Shown piece by piece: positions 35,197 to 47,560 of a DNA stretch of 64,000 nucleotides. Origin of the DNA: Papilionanthe hookeriana x Papilionanthe teres (taxonomy: Eukaryota; Streptophyta; Magnoliopsida; Asparagales; Orchidaceae); assembly GCA_022702705.1 (NCBI GenBank), contig CM040421.1, forward strand, positions 77,370,121 through 77,434,120, read 5' to 3'. The notes beneath the pieces are model-generated. The model ran no database searches, was not told the DNA's origin, and saw nothing but the letters and a program-made list of their open reading frames with translations. Each line of letters opens with the position of its first letter. The stretch's first letter is position 1. Made by a program: the position numbers and the translations under genes.

Positions 35197-35217
35197 CCTC
35201 ATTTTTGATGAGGTCTT
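35197..35217. promoter_or_regulatory. Perfect 8-bp palindrome at the LTR start
   Basis: GACCTCAT-TTTTG-ATGAGGTC lies within the first 27 bases of the LTR. The stem is unchanged in the solo LTR (49146 on) and in the 3' LTR (63945 on), where only a loop base differs. It may be an integrase end-recognition or regulatory feature. Confidence 0.55.
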
Positions 35218-37586
35218 CTCTTCTTCTTTTTAGTACTTAGGATCTAGCCTTAGGCTTTTCCTTTGACTATCCTAGAGGATTAGAATTGGGACCCACCACT
35301 TAGAAATTCAAACCACTTCTTAACTCCCTGCAAACTCCACAAACTTGATTGTAGACCCCTAATCACCTAGAGTGTTGAAATCAAATGTGGAAGTTTAAAG
35401 GATGTGATCCTATAGGACTCTTTGGCCTTAGGACTGCCCTGGGTGGCCTGGTCTGGTGAAGGGGCTGACTTACACACACACTACACTTATACACTACACT
35501 TTCACAAACCCCCTAAAACCACACCCATACCCAACTTGACCTCCTGACTCATGAAGGTGATTCACATGGATGGTCCTTAACCCCTAAGCCCTTGGCTAAG
35601 AGGGTTAGGAACAACATAATGAATGCCTCAAATGAGTCCTCTCATGGCACATATAGACTTGATATGGCTTCATGGCTTCATGGCTCAACCAAAATGATTT
35701 CATTCCACTTACATTTACCCAATCTTCAATTTTCCAAATTTTCAATTTTTGACCCGGGGACCCTACACCCGCCTAGCCTACCCAAAACCATTGAAATTGC
35801 CCAAATTTTTCAGAATTCTCCAAAATCACCCAGATTCCTCAAAACCAATCCCAAACATTCCCACATCACTCAAATTGATCATTAATAGCCAAAAATACCA
35901 AAAATTCCAAAATACCTCCCAATACCCTCCAAATACCCAAAAATGCCCCTCTTAGCCAAAAAAATCCAAAAATTCAGAAAATTCCCAGAAAATTTCAGAA
36001 AATCCCAAATATTCCCAATTTCATTTTGTCCAACTACACCATGGGCCAATTTTGTCAATTTACTCCATTTTTTCCAAAATCCCCAATTTGACCCATTTTA
36101 ACCCAAAGTGAACCCAATGTCAAACCAAACCTACCCAATTGACCCAAATTCTGGTCCAATTCAATTCTAAACTTCAATTCAACATCCCCAACACAAATCT
36201 AGACCAAATCGAAGCCCAATTTGATTGACATTTGAATCCAATTTCACATTTGACCTTAAAGCTCAATTTGGAGCCATGACCCAAACTTAGCTCAAACTCA
36301 CCCAATTCAACCCCAATTAACAACAAATCTTTTCTAAACCCTCCCTAACATCCCTACAAACAAAACACTAACATGATTTTCTCAAAGTTTGAACCCAAAC
36401 CCAACTCAAATTCAACCCAGAGCCAAAAAGCCCAATTTTGACCTAAGCCCAAACCTAACCCAAATGAGCCCAAATCCCAAAATCAAAACCCAACTAAAGT
36501 CAAAACCTCTTTGAAACACTCCCATAAATATTTCTCAACATTAATTTTACATCAATTTCAACCCTAACCCAACATTGGCCCAAGTTAGCCCAATTTGACC
36601 TACATTGGCCCACTTACCAAATGAACCCAAATTCAAACCAATTCAATTCCAAATCACACCAAATTGACTCCAAACCATTCATGAAACATCCCTAAACCAA
36701 TTGCAACATTTATTTGACATGGTCATTCACAAAATTTTCATCCAAATGCCCATCCTAAAATCAAAAAAACCCACTTCCCTAAATCACTTTAAAAGCCCAT
36801 CTAAAACCATTTCAAAGAGCCCAAAATCTACCCTAAAGCCCATATGACATTTTCATTTCCCATCCATTTAATCAAAGTGATTCCCTAAGTTCCAATCCCA
36901 TCATAAAATGATTCCAAATCAAGCCTCATGCCAAATCACCCCTAAATGCCAAAATTCACAAAATCCTTCTCCATGAAAGTTGAGTTAACTTTTCCCAAGC
37001 CAAATGGAGCCATGAAGCCATGCATGAGCCACATGGGAGCCATGAGAGCCATGGAATCTACTTTCCACCTCACCATACCCAAGATGGCAAGAGGAGGAGG
37101 CCCTTTCCATATTCCCTTAAGGGGGATTAGCCACTTCCATGACTCCACTAAACCATGTTTAATCCTAATTGTACTTCGATGGTGACCTTTCCCCACTAAT
37201 CAAGCTGACCTAAACCACTTTCTCTTCAGCCCAAACTAGCCATGGGGAGGTGCACCTAGCCCAAAAGGATGGGTTAACCCAAATCAAGCCAAAATGGCCT
37301 CTCCCCCATACCATTTTAATCCAAGCCCTTTACACATGTCCATGGCCAATTGATTGCACAAACCTCCAGCCCTGACCCACCTGAACCTGAGGGTGACCCA
37401 TGCCTGCCGGCCAGCCGCCTGGATAGCCGGAAAACACCACACCCGAGAGCTCACATGTGAGCCAACATTGAAATTCTCCCTTGCTAAGTTACCCCATGCC
37501 CAGTGGCCATTGCAGCTGTTCTTCCCTTCGCCAAGAGCAACCGATCCCAATCCCTAACTCCCCCGGGAGAGCCTCCAAGCCTCTCC

Positions 37587-37594
37587 TATTTAAA
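37587..37594 (+). promoter_or_regulatory. TATA-like box of the giant LTR
   Basis: TATTTAAA lies 2396 bases into the LTR in a GC-richer stretch. At the same place in the solo LTR, 51500-51507 reads TATTTATA. Downstream 'caccacccctctcggcc' would hold the transcript start, giving a U3 of about 2.4 kb and an R-U5 of about 5 kb. Confidence 0.5.
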
Positions 37595-38018
37595 CACCAC
37601 CCCTCTCGGCCATGGAAGAGGTGCTGAACCAACCTTAAGGAAACTCGCCAAAATCATTCCGACCACTCTCCACACATAGAGCATTTGATTCCCACCGGAT
37701 TCCAGCTCCAATTTTCCAAACTGAGCTCAATTTTGAGTTCAAATTTCAAGCATAAAAACCAGGACACTTCTTCACAAGTGGACCAATCCCCAAATTGATT
37801 GGTCCTACATCTTCACCGTACCAAGAGAAGAAGTTTACCAAGCAAAAGCCCCCTCACCAGAGCCAGCCATTGCTTCCGACCTCCAAGCTTTGTGATCGGG
37901 CTTGGTCGAAATTTTACCTGGACAATTCACTGTGCCAAGGGACTTCATCCGGAGTTTGCTTGGACCCAATCGAAGGTGACACAACTCTCAGATCGAAGCT
38001 TCACTTCTCTGAGCAAAG

Positions 38019-38020
38019 GT
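38019..38020 (+). promoter_or_regulatory. Candidate 5' splice site in the leader
   Basis: GAGCAAAG|GTATGG matches a plant donor site well and is preserved in the solo LTR (GT at 51938-51939). It lies about 430 bases after the TATA-like box. It could pair with the acceptor at 59239 to make a spliced accessory mRNA; this is inferred. Confidence 0.3.
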
Positions 38021-38104
38021 ATGGACTCACTCTTCTTCCCGAGCTTACAGAGATTCTTTATTTAATTTGAGTCAATTTCAATACATGTTTACCGTATGGA
38101 TGTG

Positions 38105-38123
38105 TTCGTCTCTTCAAGACGAA
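38105..38123. promoter_or_regulatory. Conserved hairpin in the LTR leader
   Basis: TTCGTCT and AGACGAA pair around a five-base loop. The solo LTR keeps both arms (52024-52042) with a change only in the loop. It lies in the presumed transcribed leader. Confidence 0.45.
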
Positions 38124-40254
38124 TCCATAGAGCATAAGAACACAAAAATCCGTTGAGAATCGAGTGAGAAATTAGGGTTAGAAGGTTGACGGTCACAGGT
38201 TCACACCAGTCGTAGATGATGACCAGGAGCCGTCGGATTGCGCGTGTATCGAACGGACGGCCAGGATCGCGCCGGACGGAGCAACGGAACATGAACCGCG
38301 GGGCCCTGGAGCGCTGAGTCGGATGGCGACGCCGAATCAGAAGACGACGCATGGAGCTTCGGAGATGCCTAGGTTGAGCTGGCACCGCGTGGATAAGTAG
38401 GAAATTAGGGTATTTTTTGATTTATTTAATTCCCTAAACTTCAAAAATGCATAACTTTGTGTAGGAAAATCAAAAAAATAAAATAAAAATACCCTCTTGC
38501 TCAGTGAACAGAGGAGAATAATGTGGAAAAGAAATCATTTAATTTCAATGAGTATTTAATTTTTAATAATTTATTTATTCTCTGCACATTTTCAATTCTC
38601 CATGCATGTATACAATTCACCATGGCATGAGACCATAGGGCTTTTGAAGCCTCTGAATTTGGAAACATTCCCTGAATTTTTCAAAGTCAGAGACCATCCC
38701 AATGAGGAGTTACTGATTTTTCAATTCTAGGTCACTATTCTGAGTATTTTAATTCCAATAATTAGCATATTGTGAAATAAATTCTAGGAAAATTTGGTAA
38801 TGTTTATTATGACTAGAGGACCCTAGGAAAAATAGGTTTTGAGTTAACTCACTTGAATAACCCTAATCGGCTTAAACACCCAAAATGGAGCTTTAATTAA
38901 TTAGAGCTAATCATACATCAAATTGACTTGAAATTAATTCTCCACTGACCTTTAGGATTAGAGGAACCCACCATAAACGTTTGAAGTCAATTGGACTTGG
39001 TTAGCCCTATCAAATGGGTTGATTAAGCCATTTAGCCAAAATTAAACTTAAAAAATTCATAACATTCAAAATACTTTTAAAAAATTCACCAAATTGGTTT
39101 TGGAGCCTCTCTGATATCAGGGGAATTTAAGAAAATTAAAATTACAATTTTCTAAAAAAGTTGATTTTTTGCATTATTTTAATATTTTTTAATAATTAAA
39201 AAATAATAAAAATCACAATAATAAAATTCACCAAAATGTCAAATTTTGAATTTTAATCACTTAGGAACAAACCCCATATTTTTCTTAAGTCTCTATGATG
39301 AGATATTAAATTTTAAAGCCCTAAGGTAATTTTAAAATTAAAAAAATGTATTTTCTAGCATTTCCACTAAAATAATTTTAATAAATCAAAGAAAAATCAG
39401 AAAATTTTAAAAATTGGTCCTTTGGTTTCCTTGATATGAGAGAGATTTTTGAAAAATATAAAATTCATTTTTCAACCTTTATTTTATTTTTAAATTAATT
39501 AATACTCAAAAAATCAAAATAATTATAATAAAAAGAATATATTTCAAAAAATCACCAAAATTGGTCCAAGTGGTCCTCTTGTCATTAGGAATGTTCCATT
39601 ATTTTCTTAAGGACAGAAACTTTTCCTTGGTCATGTTATTGAATTTTCCTTGGAAATCCCTATTTTCTACAAAAAATAATTACATAAATAAATTAAATAC
39701 AGAAAAATCACATTTTCTTCTCTAATGTCTTTATTGACATATGAGTGAAGTCACATAAAAATTTCAAATTCATTTGAGCTCAATTTAGTGAGTTATGAAA
39801 TTATTAAGCTTGAAGGGCAAAATGGTAATTAAAATTTTAACCCTTAATTAAAACTTTAGTCTTAATAAAATGAAAGAGTAAAATATTTGATCCTAATCTG
39901 ATTTGGATGATTGAAATTTAAATAATTAAAGGGTAGAAACCTACTAAACAATTTAAAAATAATTAAAATAAAACCTTAATCAAATAATTAATTAAATTTG
40001 GAAGAATAATGAAAAATTGGAATTATTAAAATAGGGATGTCATTAGGAAGAGATTTGTTCTTTAATTTAAGAATCCCTAAATTAATCACCTCAATAATAT
40101 TTAATTCCTAATTAAAATGATAATCCAAATTTAAAATTTAAAATGCTAAAAGACTTAATCATTAAATTAAACTAAAGTTAAATTATTTAAATTAAATCCT
40201 TTTAAAATTTCAATTAAATTAATACTTTAACAATTAAAATTAAATCATTTTTAA

Positions 40255-40580
40255 AACATAAAAAAAATAAAATAAAATATTAAAAACTAAATTAAATTAA
40301 TGTTTAAATTAAATTAAAATCTAAAATAAAAATTAAATTAAAATTAAAGTTTAAATTAAATTAAATTAAATTAAAATTTAAAATTAAATTAAATTAAATT
40401 AAATTAAAATCTAAAATTAAATTAAATTAAATTAAATTAAATTAAAACACATTAAATTAAATTAAATTAAATTAAATTAAACTAAATTAAATTAAATTAA
40501 ATTAAATTAAATTAAATTAAATTAAAATTAAATTAAACTAAACCAAATTAAATTAAATTAAAGTTAAATTAAATTGAATT
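40255..40580. repeat. ATTAA-type pentanucleotide repeat tract in the LTR
   Basis: Long runs of (ATTAA)n with interruptions. The corresponding tract in the solo LTR (about 54180-54410) is shorter and more broken, so it is length-variable. Confidence 0.85.
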
Positions 40581-42694
40581 AAAAATAACATCACCTAAGA
40601 CATAAAGAAATTCAAAATAAATCTAAACAACTTGAACACTATTCCAAACATAAACCCATTAATTGAAATTAAATTAAATCACAAATCACTTGAACATCCA
40701 TGTGCCCTCGAAAGCTTTTGTTATCATAACTCCTAAACGGAGTGTTAAGTGAGGTGTTACTTCACTTATAGGATATTCAAATGTCCTAGTTCACTGAGCA
40801 AGATAACAAAACATGAACTCCCGGACAATTAATTCATTTGTATAATTAAATTCTCTTGGACTTAAAATAATCCTAGAAATATTGAAAATATGTTTAAGAT
40901 TCGTCTTAAGCACTTCCTCGATATGATAGGATGTTTATAAGAACAATTGAATTTAATTGTTCTTTGATGAAGAAAATCGTCCTCAAACCAAAATACAAGA
41001 ACCTAGACGTCATAGGAGATGACTAGCTATAGGATTAGGAACTTGGTAGAAACCAATAACCCTTCCCTTAGCTTTACCAAGGAACTTGCTTTAAATGCTT
41101 AAATATTCTAAATTGTGTTTAAGTGCAGCTTGGGATGACGGGAAGACCCTCCAGGTACGCTTTTGTTTTATTGCAATTTACTTATTGCAATTTACTTAAT
41201 CGCATCGCACTTACTTTTCTTGCATGATAAACAACTGTTGCATGAAAACCAAAACATTTAGGGTAGTCCCTAAAACTGGAACCAAAACTAAATTAAAAGT
41301 CATTACAAGATAAAATTCACCGCCACAACATTTCAAAATATAAAACAACTCAAAATTTAATCACAAACGTAACAACAAAACTACAACTACAACCGAATTA
41401 AAACGTCTTGTTGGATGATCGGGAATACCTCTGATGATGTAACCTACGTGTTGCTAACGGGATTTCCCACGGTCTAAATGAAAGTGTGGAACTCATTTAG
41501 TCGAGTTTAGCAAATTCATCCGAACTAAGTGAATCCGATAAAAATAACGATGCCGAAGGATGGAACCGCGGGATCTTAACCGGTGTTGTTATAATCAACT
41601 TTAAGATTTGTTTTAATTAAAACATAAAAAACACTTGGAAACTAAGACCTTCTCTAAACCGCGAATACTTCTCTCACCTCCCGATTTATGACTTCTAAAA
41701 CTAAACCTCCGCAACAACAAGGAGCTTGGAGCACGGTGGGCAAGACACAGCCATCTTCGTCACAGAAACAACTCTACATCAACAAAACTTTCTTAGAATT
41801 AAATAACCAAGCCATAGGACTTCGAGGTAGTTTGCCTAGTGCAACATAAATCCTCAACTCTTCGTTAGGCATTTGTATTGCAAATTAAGCCCTAACCGGT
41901 CTTAGGATTCCGAGGTAGTCGTCCGATACGACATAAACCCTCACATCTTCGAGGCTATTTGTGTGATCGCCTCATACGAATAGAAGTCATAATTAATTAA
42001 AATTGGCAAGATCAAAACATTAAATAAACGTTAGGGCCTTCCTAAATTCAAGCCAAACAATAGGATAGTCGGGAAATTACCGAAGTTCGCTTCGAATCTG
42101 TGATTTCTCCTATCTTTCTTCCTTTGATTTCCCAAAATAAAATGATCCAAATTTGATCCATTCCCTATTGAAATTCCAAAATTCAATCCCTTGAAAACTT
42201 AAACTTTGAAATTCTTGAAAGCAGAACTACTGATTATTATCGAGAGTTTTCTTAGGTGATTCCCGTCACTTAAGATGTAATTAACTATGGGGCTCGCCCT
42301 TATAGGGAATTTTAAGAACCCGTGTAATATAAACCCCGTTTAATGTTTTCATATTAAGCAGGGGAACTTGTCGGCTTATAAAATTGGTTCGCAGACCAAA
42401 CGGATGTCACAAATCTCCTAGTTTATTTAATCGAGCCCCATCATCAAGCGGTGTGTCTATTCTTCGGGATAGACACATGGTTTGTGGTGCGGTGCTCGTT
42501 TATATAAACTATTCGGGATGTGAGATCAGTTTAATTTCATATCTTAAAATTTTCAAATTTAAAATTATTTTCAAAATCAAATACTACTTTTCAAATTATT
42601 TATTTAAATTAAATTAAAAATTCGCCGACAAATTCTGTAGGCGATCCCCTTTTCAAAATACAAAACACAAACCTAAAAATATGCCGACAACTTC

Positions 42695-42712
42695 TGGCGA
42701 CTCCGCTGGGGA
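42695..42712 (+). other. Primer binding site of the giant element
   Basis: TGGCGACTCCGCTGGGGA lies five bases after the LTR end. It is the primer-site type that I recall as complementary to arginine tRNA in Ogre/Tat elements. It has no visible mismatch or insertion, but the tRNA assignment is from memory. Confidence 0.75.
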
Positions 42713-43220
42713 AAATTCCTCTCTCCATTTTTAATCAGATAGTTCTGCTTTCAAAAATCGGTAGTGTATCCATGTCCCTAGTGGATCAAACTACCCTTCT
42801 TTCCGTTCGAATACTATGTTCATTTCTACCTTGAACGAGTATAGCCAACATTCTCTCGGATTTAGGAGCCACTGTTTAGACACCCCTAAACAGAGAGGTT
42901 CCGAGATTCTTTTACCTCATTTCTGAAGTGGGGTGGACCCCCAATAGGTGTTAGTTTAGGAGTGGTCCTTCGAGTCGAGAAGTCTTGCATAAGACTTTCT
43001 TTTCCTTTCCAACTCTGAATCGGATTCATTACCTTCTCTGCACCTTTGAACATTCCATTCCTAATAAACAAACCCTCTAATGAATGACTCTTTTAACAAA
43101 TAAATCCTTCTTATAAATACATGAACAAGAATGTGTTCGGACTCTTTTCGATTCCTTTCTTTTCGTCCTGATGAGAAGAAGCATAACTTGGGACTCGAAA
43201 ATCGAATCTACCTTGCGTAA
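42713..43220 (+). other. Leader between primer site and ORF1
   Basis: No gene. It contains unremarkable sequence with several short upstream ATGs. Confidence 0.5.
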
Positions 43221-44242
43221 ATGGAAGCCCCAAAGCTAATTTTCTCCTTCACCAACGGACTCGACTTCGCCGTTTACAAGGATGAGCTGCCCGACTATGG
43301 GATCATCCGGTTTGGACAAGGATTCGAGAACACAAATGTCAAGATCACCGACGTTACCCTTTTGCACCGACGGACAAAGTATCCGAAACCGAAAGACCTT
43401 CGATCGAGTTCAACCTTAAGTCAACTCAAGAGTTTCCTCCCCCGCAAAGAGTTCCAGCTCGAGAGGAGTACCGCCGTCCATAGAAGGACCATTATCTCTA
43501 CCCCCACCGGTCTAGTCGTCTCCGCACCTACCCCGCCTTCCGCCAAACTGAAGGGGAAGGAAGTTCAAATTTGTAACGAGCATGTTACCGTGGAGGGTAC
43601 AGATTTCCGTGCAAGACCTTCTGTTTTTGAAATTGGGTCCAGCTCAAGGGTTCCACCCCTAACACGGACTCAGAGGAGAAACAGAGGTAGGAAGATTGCC
43701 GTGAAGGCCGTAGCCGCCGAAGTCGCTTTCTTAGAAGAAATCCCTGAGTACACACCACTACCTGAATACATACCATTGCCTGAATATACACCGCTTTTGG
43801 AAGGAATTAGATTCCATCCCCTTTCCGCCGCAGCTGATGAGGAAAATGTCCGCAGGATTGCTTCCACATTACCTCGACCCGCATATTATAGCGACAGTCG
43901 AAAGAAAAGGGCTAGGATTACACCATTTGCCCGACTACAGACTGTGATTGAGAAGTTAGCAAAGAAAGAGAAATGCCCTGTATCAGAGATTTTAAGAAGG
44001 ATAGGACGGGTGCCGGCCAAATCCCGTCTTGGGCCACGAGTAGAACTGCTATCGTTGCAGAAGAGCCGAATAAGAAGATGAAGGCTAGTCCACCCGTTGT
44101 TGTTTCAGTGTTTACGGATCGTGGAGGACACCACCTTCCAAAGATTCGAGCCCGACGTACCATCCGGTCCCTAGTGCCTTCGCCGCTGAAGGATGGTATG
44201 GCGTCCCACTACCGGCCAATTAAGACCGAAACAGCGACCTGA
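43221..44242 (+). pseudogene. ORF1 of the giant element (extra ORF upstream of gag)
   Basis: It starts at ATG 43221 (MEAPKLIFSFTNGLDFAVYK) and stays open for 286 codons to 44081. After about residue 250 the more protein-like continuation is in the next frame (WATSRTAIVAEEPNKKMKA, to 44242), so a frameshift near 44000 is likely. A heptapeptide repeat, PEYTPLP / PEYIPLP / PEYTPLL, lies at about residues 174-194 (43740-43800). Basic segments (RTQRRNRGRK, SRKKRAR) could bind nucleic acid or act as nuclear signals. No known domain is recognised. Ogre elements carry an ORF1 of unknown function in the same position, which is the basis of the comparison. Confidence 0.6.
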
Positions 44243-44249
44243 GAAGGAA

Positions 44250-46560
44250 AGTCTCGTCAGGAGACTTGAGTCCGAAGAATGCGCCACCGCAATGAAGGGG
44301 ACTTATGAGAAGGAAACCCGACAGCCATCGCATGATAATTGCGAAACCGCACGAAAAAGGCCATTGGAAGACGCTATGGAAAAGCTAAGAACTGATATTC
44401 AGCGATTAGCAAGAGAAAGAGAAGAAAAATTCGGAGATGAAGTAGACTCGTCAGAATTCATGGATGATGAATATGCAGAAATTAACATGGTTGAAACACG
44501 AGCATCGTCAGCTTCGCAAGGTGCTCCGACAACTGCGGAAAGAGATGAACTGGAAGCGTTAAGAGCACAAATTCAAGAAAAAGACGATACAATCTCTCAA
44601 TTGGCAAAAAGAATGGAAGAGATGGCTGCAGCCCTGGCCACTCTTCAGAGTCAAGTTCAACCCCCAAGAGAAACGCCTCCAGAAGTTATTCATATTACAG
44701 ACGGAGGAAAAGAGATTACATCCGTTAACGTAGACGATCGACCAAAGAAAGATTCTACCCGAATATGATTCCGGAGAAGGATATCAAGAGCATGGTGGAA
44801 CAAAGAGTGCGAGAAGCCTTGGCACAATCAAAGAGCGGGACATCTATTCGGACGGGTAGACCTTACCCCGAAGAATTCGACGCTGTCCAATATCCGAAAG
44901 GCTTCGTACCACCTCTGTTCAAGACCTTTGACGGAACCGGAAATCCTCGGCAACATGTTGCACATTTTCGTGCCAGTTGTTGCAATGCCGGCGGAAGTGA
45001 TGCTTTACTCTTCCGACAATTCGTTAGCAGCCTATCAGGGATCGCATTTGATTGGTATGCGGAATTACCAAACGGTTCGGTGAAGACATTTTCAGAATTA
45101 GAGAACCTCTTCATCAAGCGATTTGCCGGAGCTCAAGCACCACATCACTATAGGTGATTTAGTGGTAGAGAAGCGAAGCCGAACGAAACTTTAGTGGACT
45201 ACATACTTCGATGGAGGAATCTAAGTATGAAGTGTGAGCCACGACTACAAGAACAACATGCGATCGGCATTTTACTTAAGAGCATTCATGGCCCGATAGC
45301 ACTTCTCCTTAAGGGATTTACTATTAAGACTTTCAAGAAGTTGTTAAGCAAGGCCAGAAGCTTACAAGAGGAGGCGAAGCAATTAAGTTTCATCGATAAA
45401 ACAGACAAACAGAAGCCCGTGAAAACTTTTGAAAAGAAGTCCGGGATCGTCGCAGCAGTCGATAAGGGCAAGCAGCCGATACAAATACCGTCGAACGGCC
45501 GCGAAGAACCTCAACAGAATTACCAGGCAACCTCGACCCAGCTATCGCTCATCTCAACAATATGAACAACCGCCTCGTCCACAACGTACGTTAAGGGAGC
45601 TTCGAGCGAGGGAGTATCCGTTCAAGAATGAAGCAAGGCCGAAAATGTTCCGCAGATCCGATGAAGACTCCAGATTTCCAACCGCCGGAGCCTAAGAGAC
45701 CAGAAGAAGTCGACAAGAAAGGTGATCCCAACTTTTGCCTTTACCACCGGATGCTCGGGCAGAAGATAGAAGATTGTATTACCTTCAAAAGTTGGCTAAA
45801 CGACAATCTTCGAAAAGGGAACATAAAAATCCCGAAGGAATACTTAAAGGAACCCCAGAAAGGAGGTTCCGTCAATGTTATCTTGACGGATCTCATTGTT
45901 CCGATAGATCCCTATGCGATGAATGATGGATGGAGTACCACTTGGACAAAGTCTTCGAAGAAGATTTTAGATCGCATCCAAACCACTTCGGTGCGAGCCT
46001 CAATTCAGAGTTCGAAACCTGTCAAGTCGGCACTATCACTTGCGATAGAAGAACCACCTCAACAAGAGACGATTGAAGAAAAGAAGAAAATTGATGAAGA
46101 ACAGAAGACCGAGGCTCTTAAGGCTAGACTAGGGGCTGCTTATCCTAGGATAGTTGTTTCCGATTCGGGGGAGAAATCCCTCGAACCTCTGACTCTGTAT
46201 GATTATTTGCTCACTCCGGTGGGATCTTATAATGATGAGGGTTATGGCGTTGGCTACGTTTTGACTGTTTCTAATGATTACGTAACTAGCGACAAGCAAC
46301 CTAATCCAGACGTCGATTCCGATACAAATAACAATTCTCAAATCATACACAATCTCGATGATCACAATGACAAAGAAGACATCCACCAAGGAGGCTACGA
46401 AAGTTCAACAAGCAACGAATCTATTTGCGAGTTCCGAGGAGCTCCGATCACAATAGAGTTAGAGCCTTCGGACTCCGAAGCTAATCCGAAGAACCTCGTC
46501 ATTCCGATTCGAAGGAGACATCAGCAAACTCAATACTAGATTCAGAAGAAATCACAGAAG
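44250..46560 (+). pseudogene. Gag of the giant Tat element (frameshifted)
   Basis: The N-terminal part (44193-44768 frame) has an acidic region and a coiled-coil-like helix (ELEALRAQIQEKDDTISQLA). The capsid-like gag domain continues in another frame from 44765: RPYPEEFDAVQYPKGFVPP, FVSSLSGIAFDWYAELP, then a stop at 45155 and LVDYILRWRNLSMKC up to 45565. A third frame from about 45628 carries a degenerate zinc-binding motif (CLYHRMLGQKIEDC, with Gln for the second His) and a long acidic Asn/Asp-rich stretch to 46539. The FDWY...LP block and CxxH...C motif are typical of Tat gag. At least two frameshifts and one stop. Confidence 0.75.
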
Positions 46561-46595
46561 TCAACTTAAGAAGTGGAAGATTTCTACCTCCGAGA

Positions 46596-47560
46596 ATGGG
46601 TCCGAAGGACAAAGGAAAGCAGGTGGTTGTTCAGGAAGAACCAACCCCGGCAGAAGAAATACCCATTCGGGAAGAAAACGAGACACATGAAAATAAAGTG
46701 GACTACAACGTGCTAGCCCATCTTAGGAAACTACCGACCAAGCCGAGCATCTACGACGCTCTCATCTTATCAAAGGAGATGAGAGAAGCTCCGATCAAGG
46801 CCTTACTCGATCCGAAATTTGCTTAGCTCAAATGACCGGAGATTCCTTAGATGAGGTTTGCTCGTTAAAAGAACAGCGAGGTGTTACCTTCACGGACAAT
46901 GACCTACTACTTAGGACAGCAGACCACAACCGACCATTGTACATTTCAGTTACAATTGGGAAGTTTACACTCTCCAGAGTATTGGTAGATCGAGGAGCAT
47001 CAATCAATATAATGAACCTTCGAACGCTAGCATACTTGGAAATTGATGCTCGCGAGCTCGAAGCGGACAAAATATTATTAAGAGGATTCAACCAGAAAGG
47101 AGAAAGAGCCCTCAGATCAATAACACAGCTAATGAAGACCGATGACTTAGTAAAGACAACTGCGAAATTTCACATAATTGATTCAGAAACGTTCTTCAAC
47201 GCTCTACTGGGCCGACCATGGATACATGAAAACCGGATGGTACCATCATCTCTACATCAGTGCATCAAATACTACGATGGAGGGGAACAGTGCATCAAAG
47301 GTGACTTACAACCATTCTCCGTACATGAAATTGGAATCCATGAAGATGCAACTTATTATGCACCTCCGAAGAAAACAATCTTCTCCAGAGATACCATAAC
47401 GAATGAAGCAAAGCAAGTTCGGGACGACGAAGAACTCGAAGTTCTAGATCCAACACTCACTCACCACTCCCTTACAGCCGAGATGGTGAAGGTTTATCCA
47501 CAACTCGCATCCGAGGTCGAGGCCGGGGACGAGGTCGTGGCGAGACGTTAGGACAGCTTG
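46596..47560 (+). pseudogene. Protease region of the giant Tat element
   Basis: The 46596-46826 segment (DYNVLAHLRKLPTKPSIYDA) is the conserved block that precedes protease in Tat elements. A frame change follows, then 46832-47551 with the aspartic-protease fold: VTIGKFTLSRVLVDRGASIN, LRTLAYLEI, FNALLGRPWIHEN. The active-site Asp codon is at 46988-46990. The residue after it is Arg where the family usually has Gly or Thr (DRGA), so activity is doubtful. Confidence 0.75.

Larger units (their letters stand above)
35191..42689 (+). repeat. Giant 5' LTR (about 7.5 kb)
   Basis: It starts TGTTGACC and ends GCCGACA directly before the primer site at 42695. The solo copy at 49140-56525, bounded by an exact 5-bp duplication, independently proves these ends and the length. 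It holds no convincing gene. Open frames such as 37354-37557 or 42384-42617 recur in the solo LTR because the DNA is repeated. Sections: U3 of about 2.4 kb with a very G-poor, C- and A-rich part (about 35750-36900), a TATA-like box at 37587, a conserved hairpin at 38105-38123, AT-rich DNA and an ATTAA-repeat tract. Confidence 0.9.

Noticed and set aside
37284..38385. Open frames on both strands in the giant LTR
   Set aside because: They overlap each other in GC-richer LTR DNA, recur in the solo LTR simply as repeated DNA, and contain no domain. Considered non-coding leader sequence.
40255..40580. Centromeric satellite
   Set aside because: It is a pentanucleotide microsatellite inside an LTR, much shorter than satellite arrays, and repeated only because the LTR is repeated.
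42384..42617. 77-codon frame present in both giant LTR copies (also 56221-56454)
   Set aside because: The two versions are conserved only as far as the surrounding LTR DNA, and the frame ends in AT-rich low-complexity sequence.
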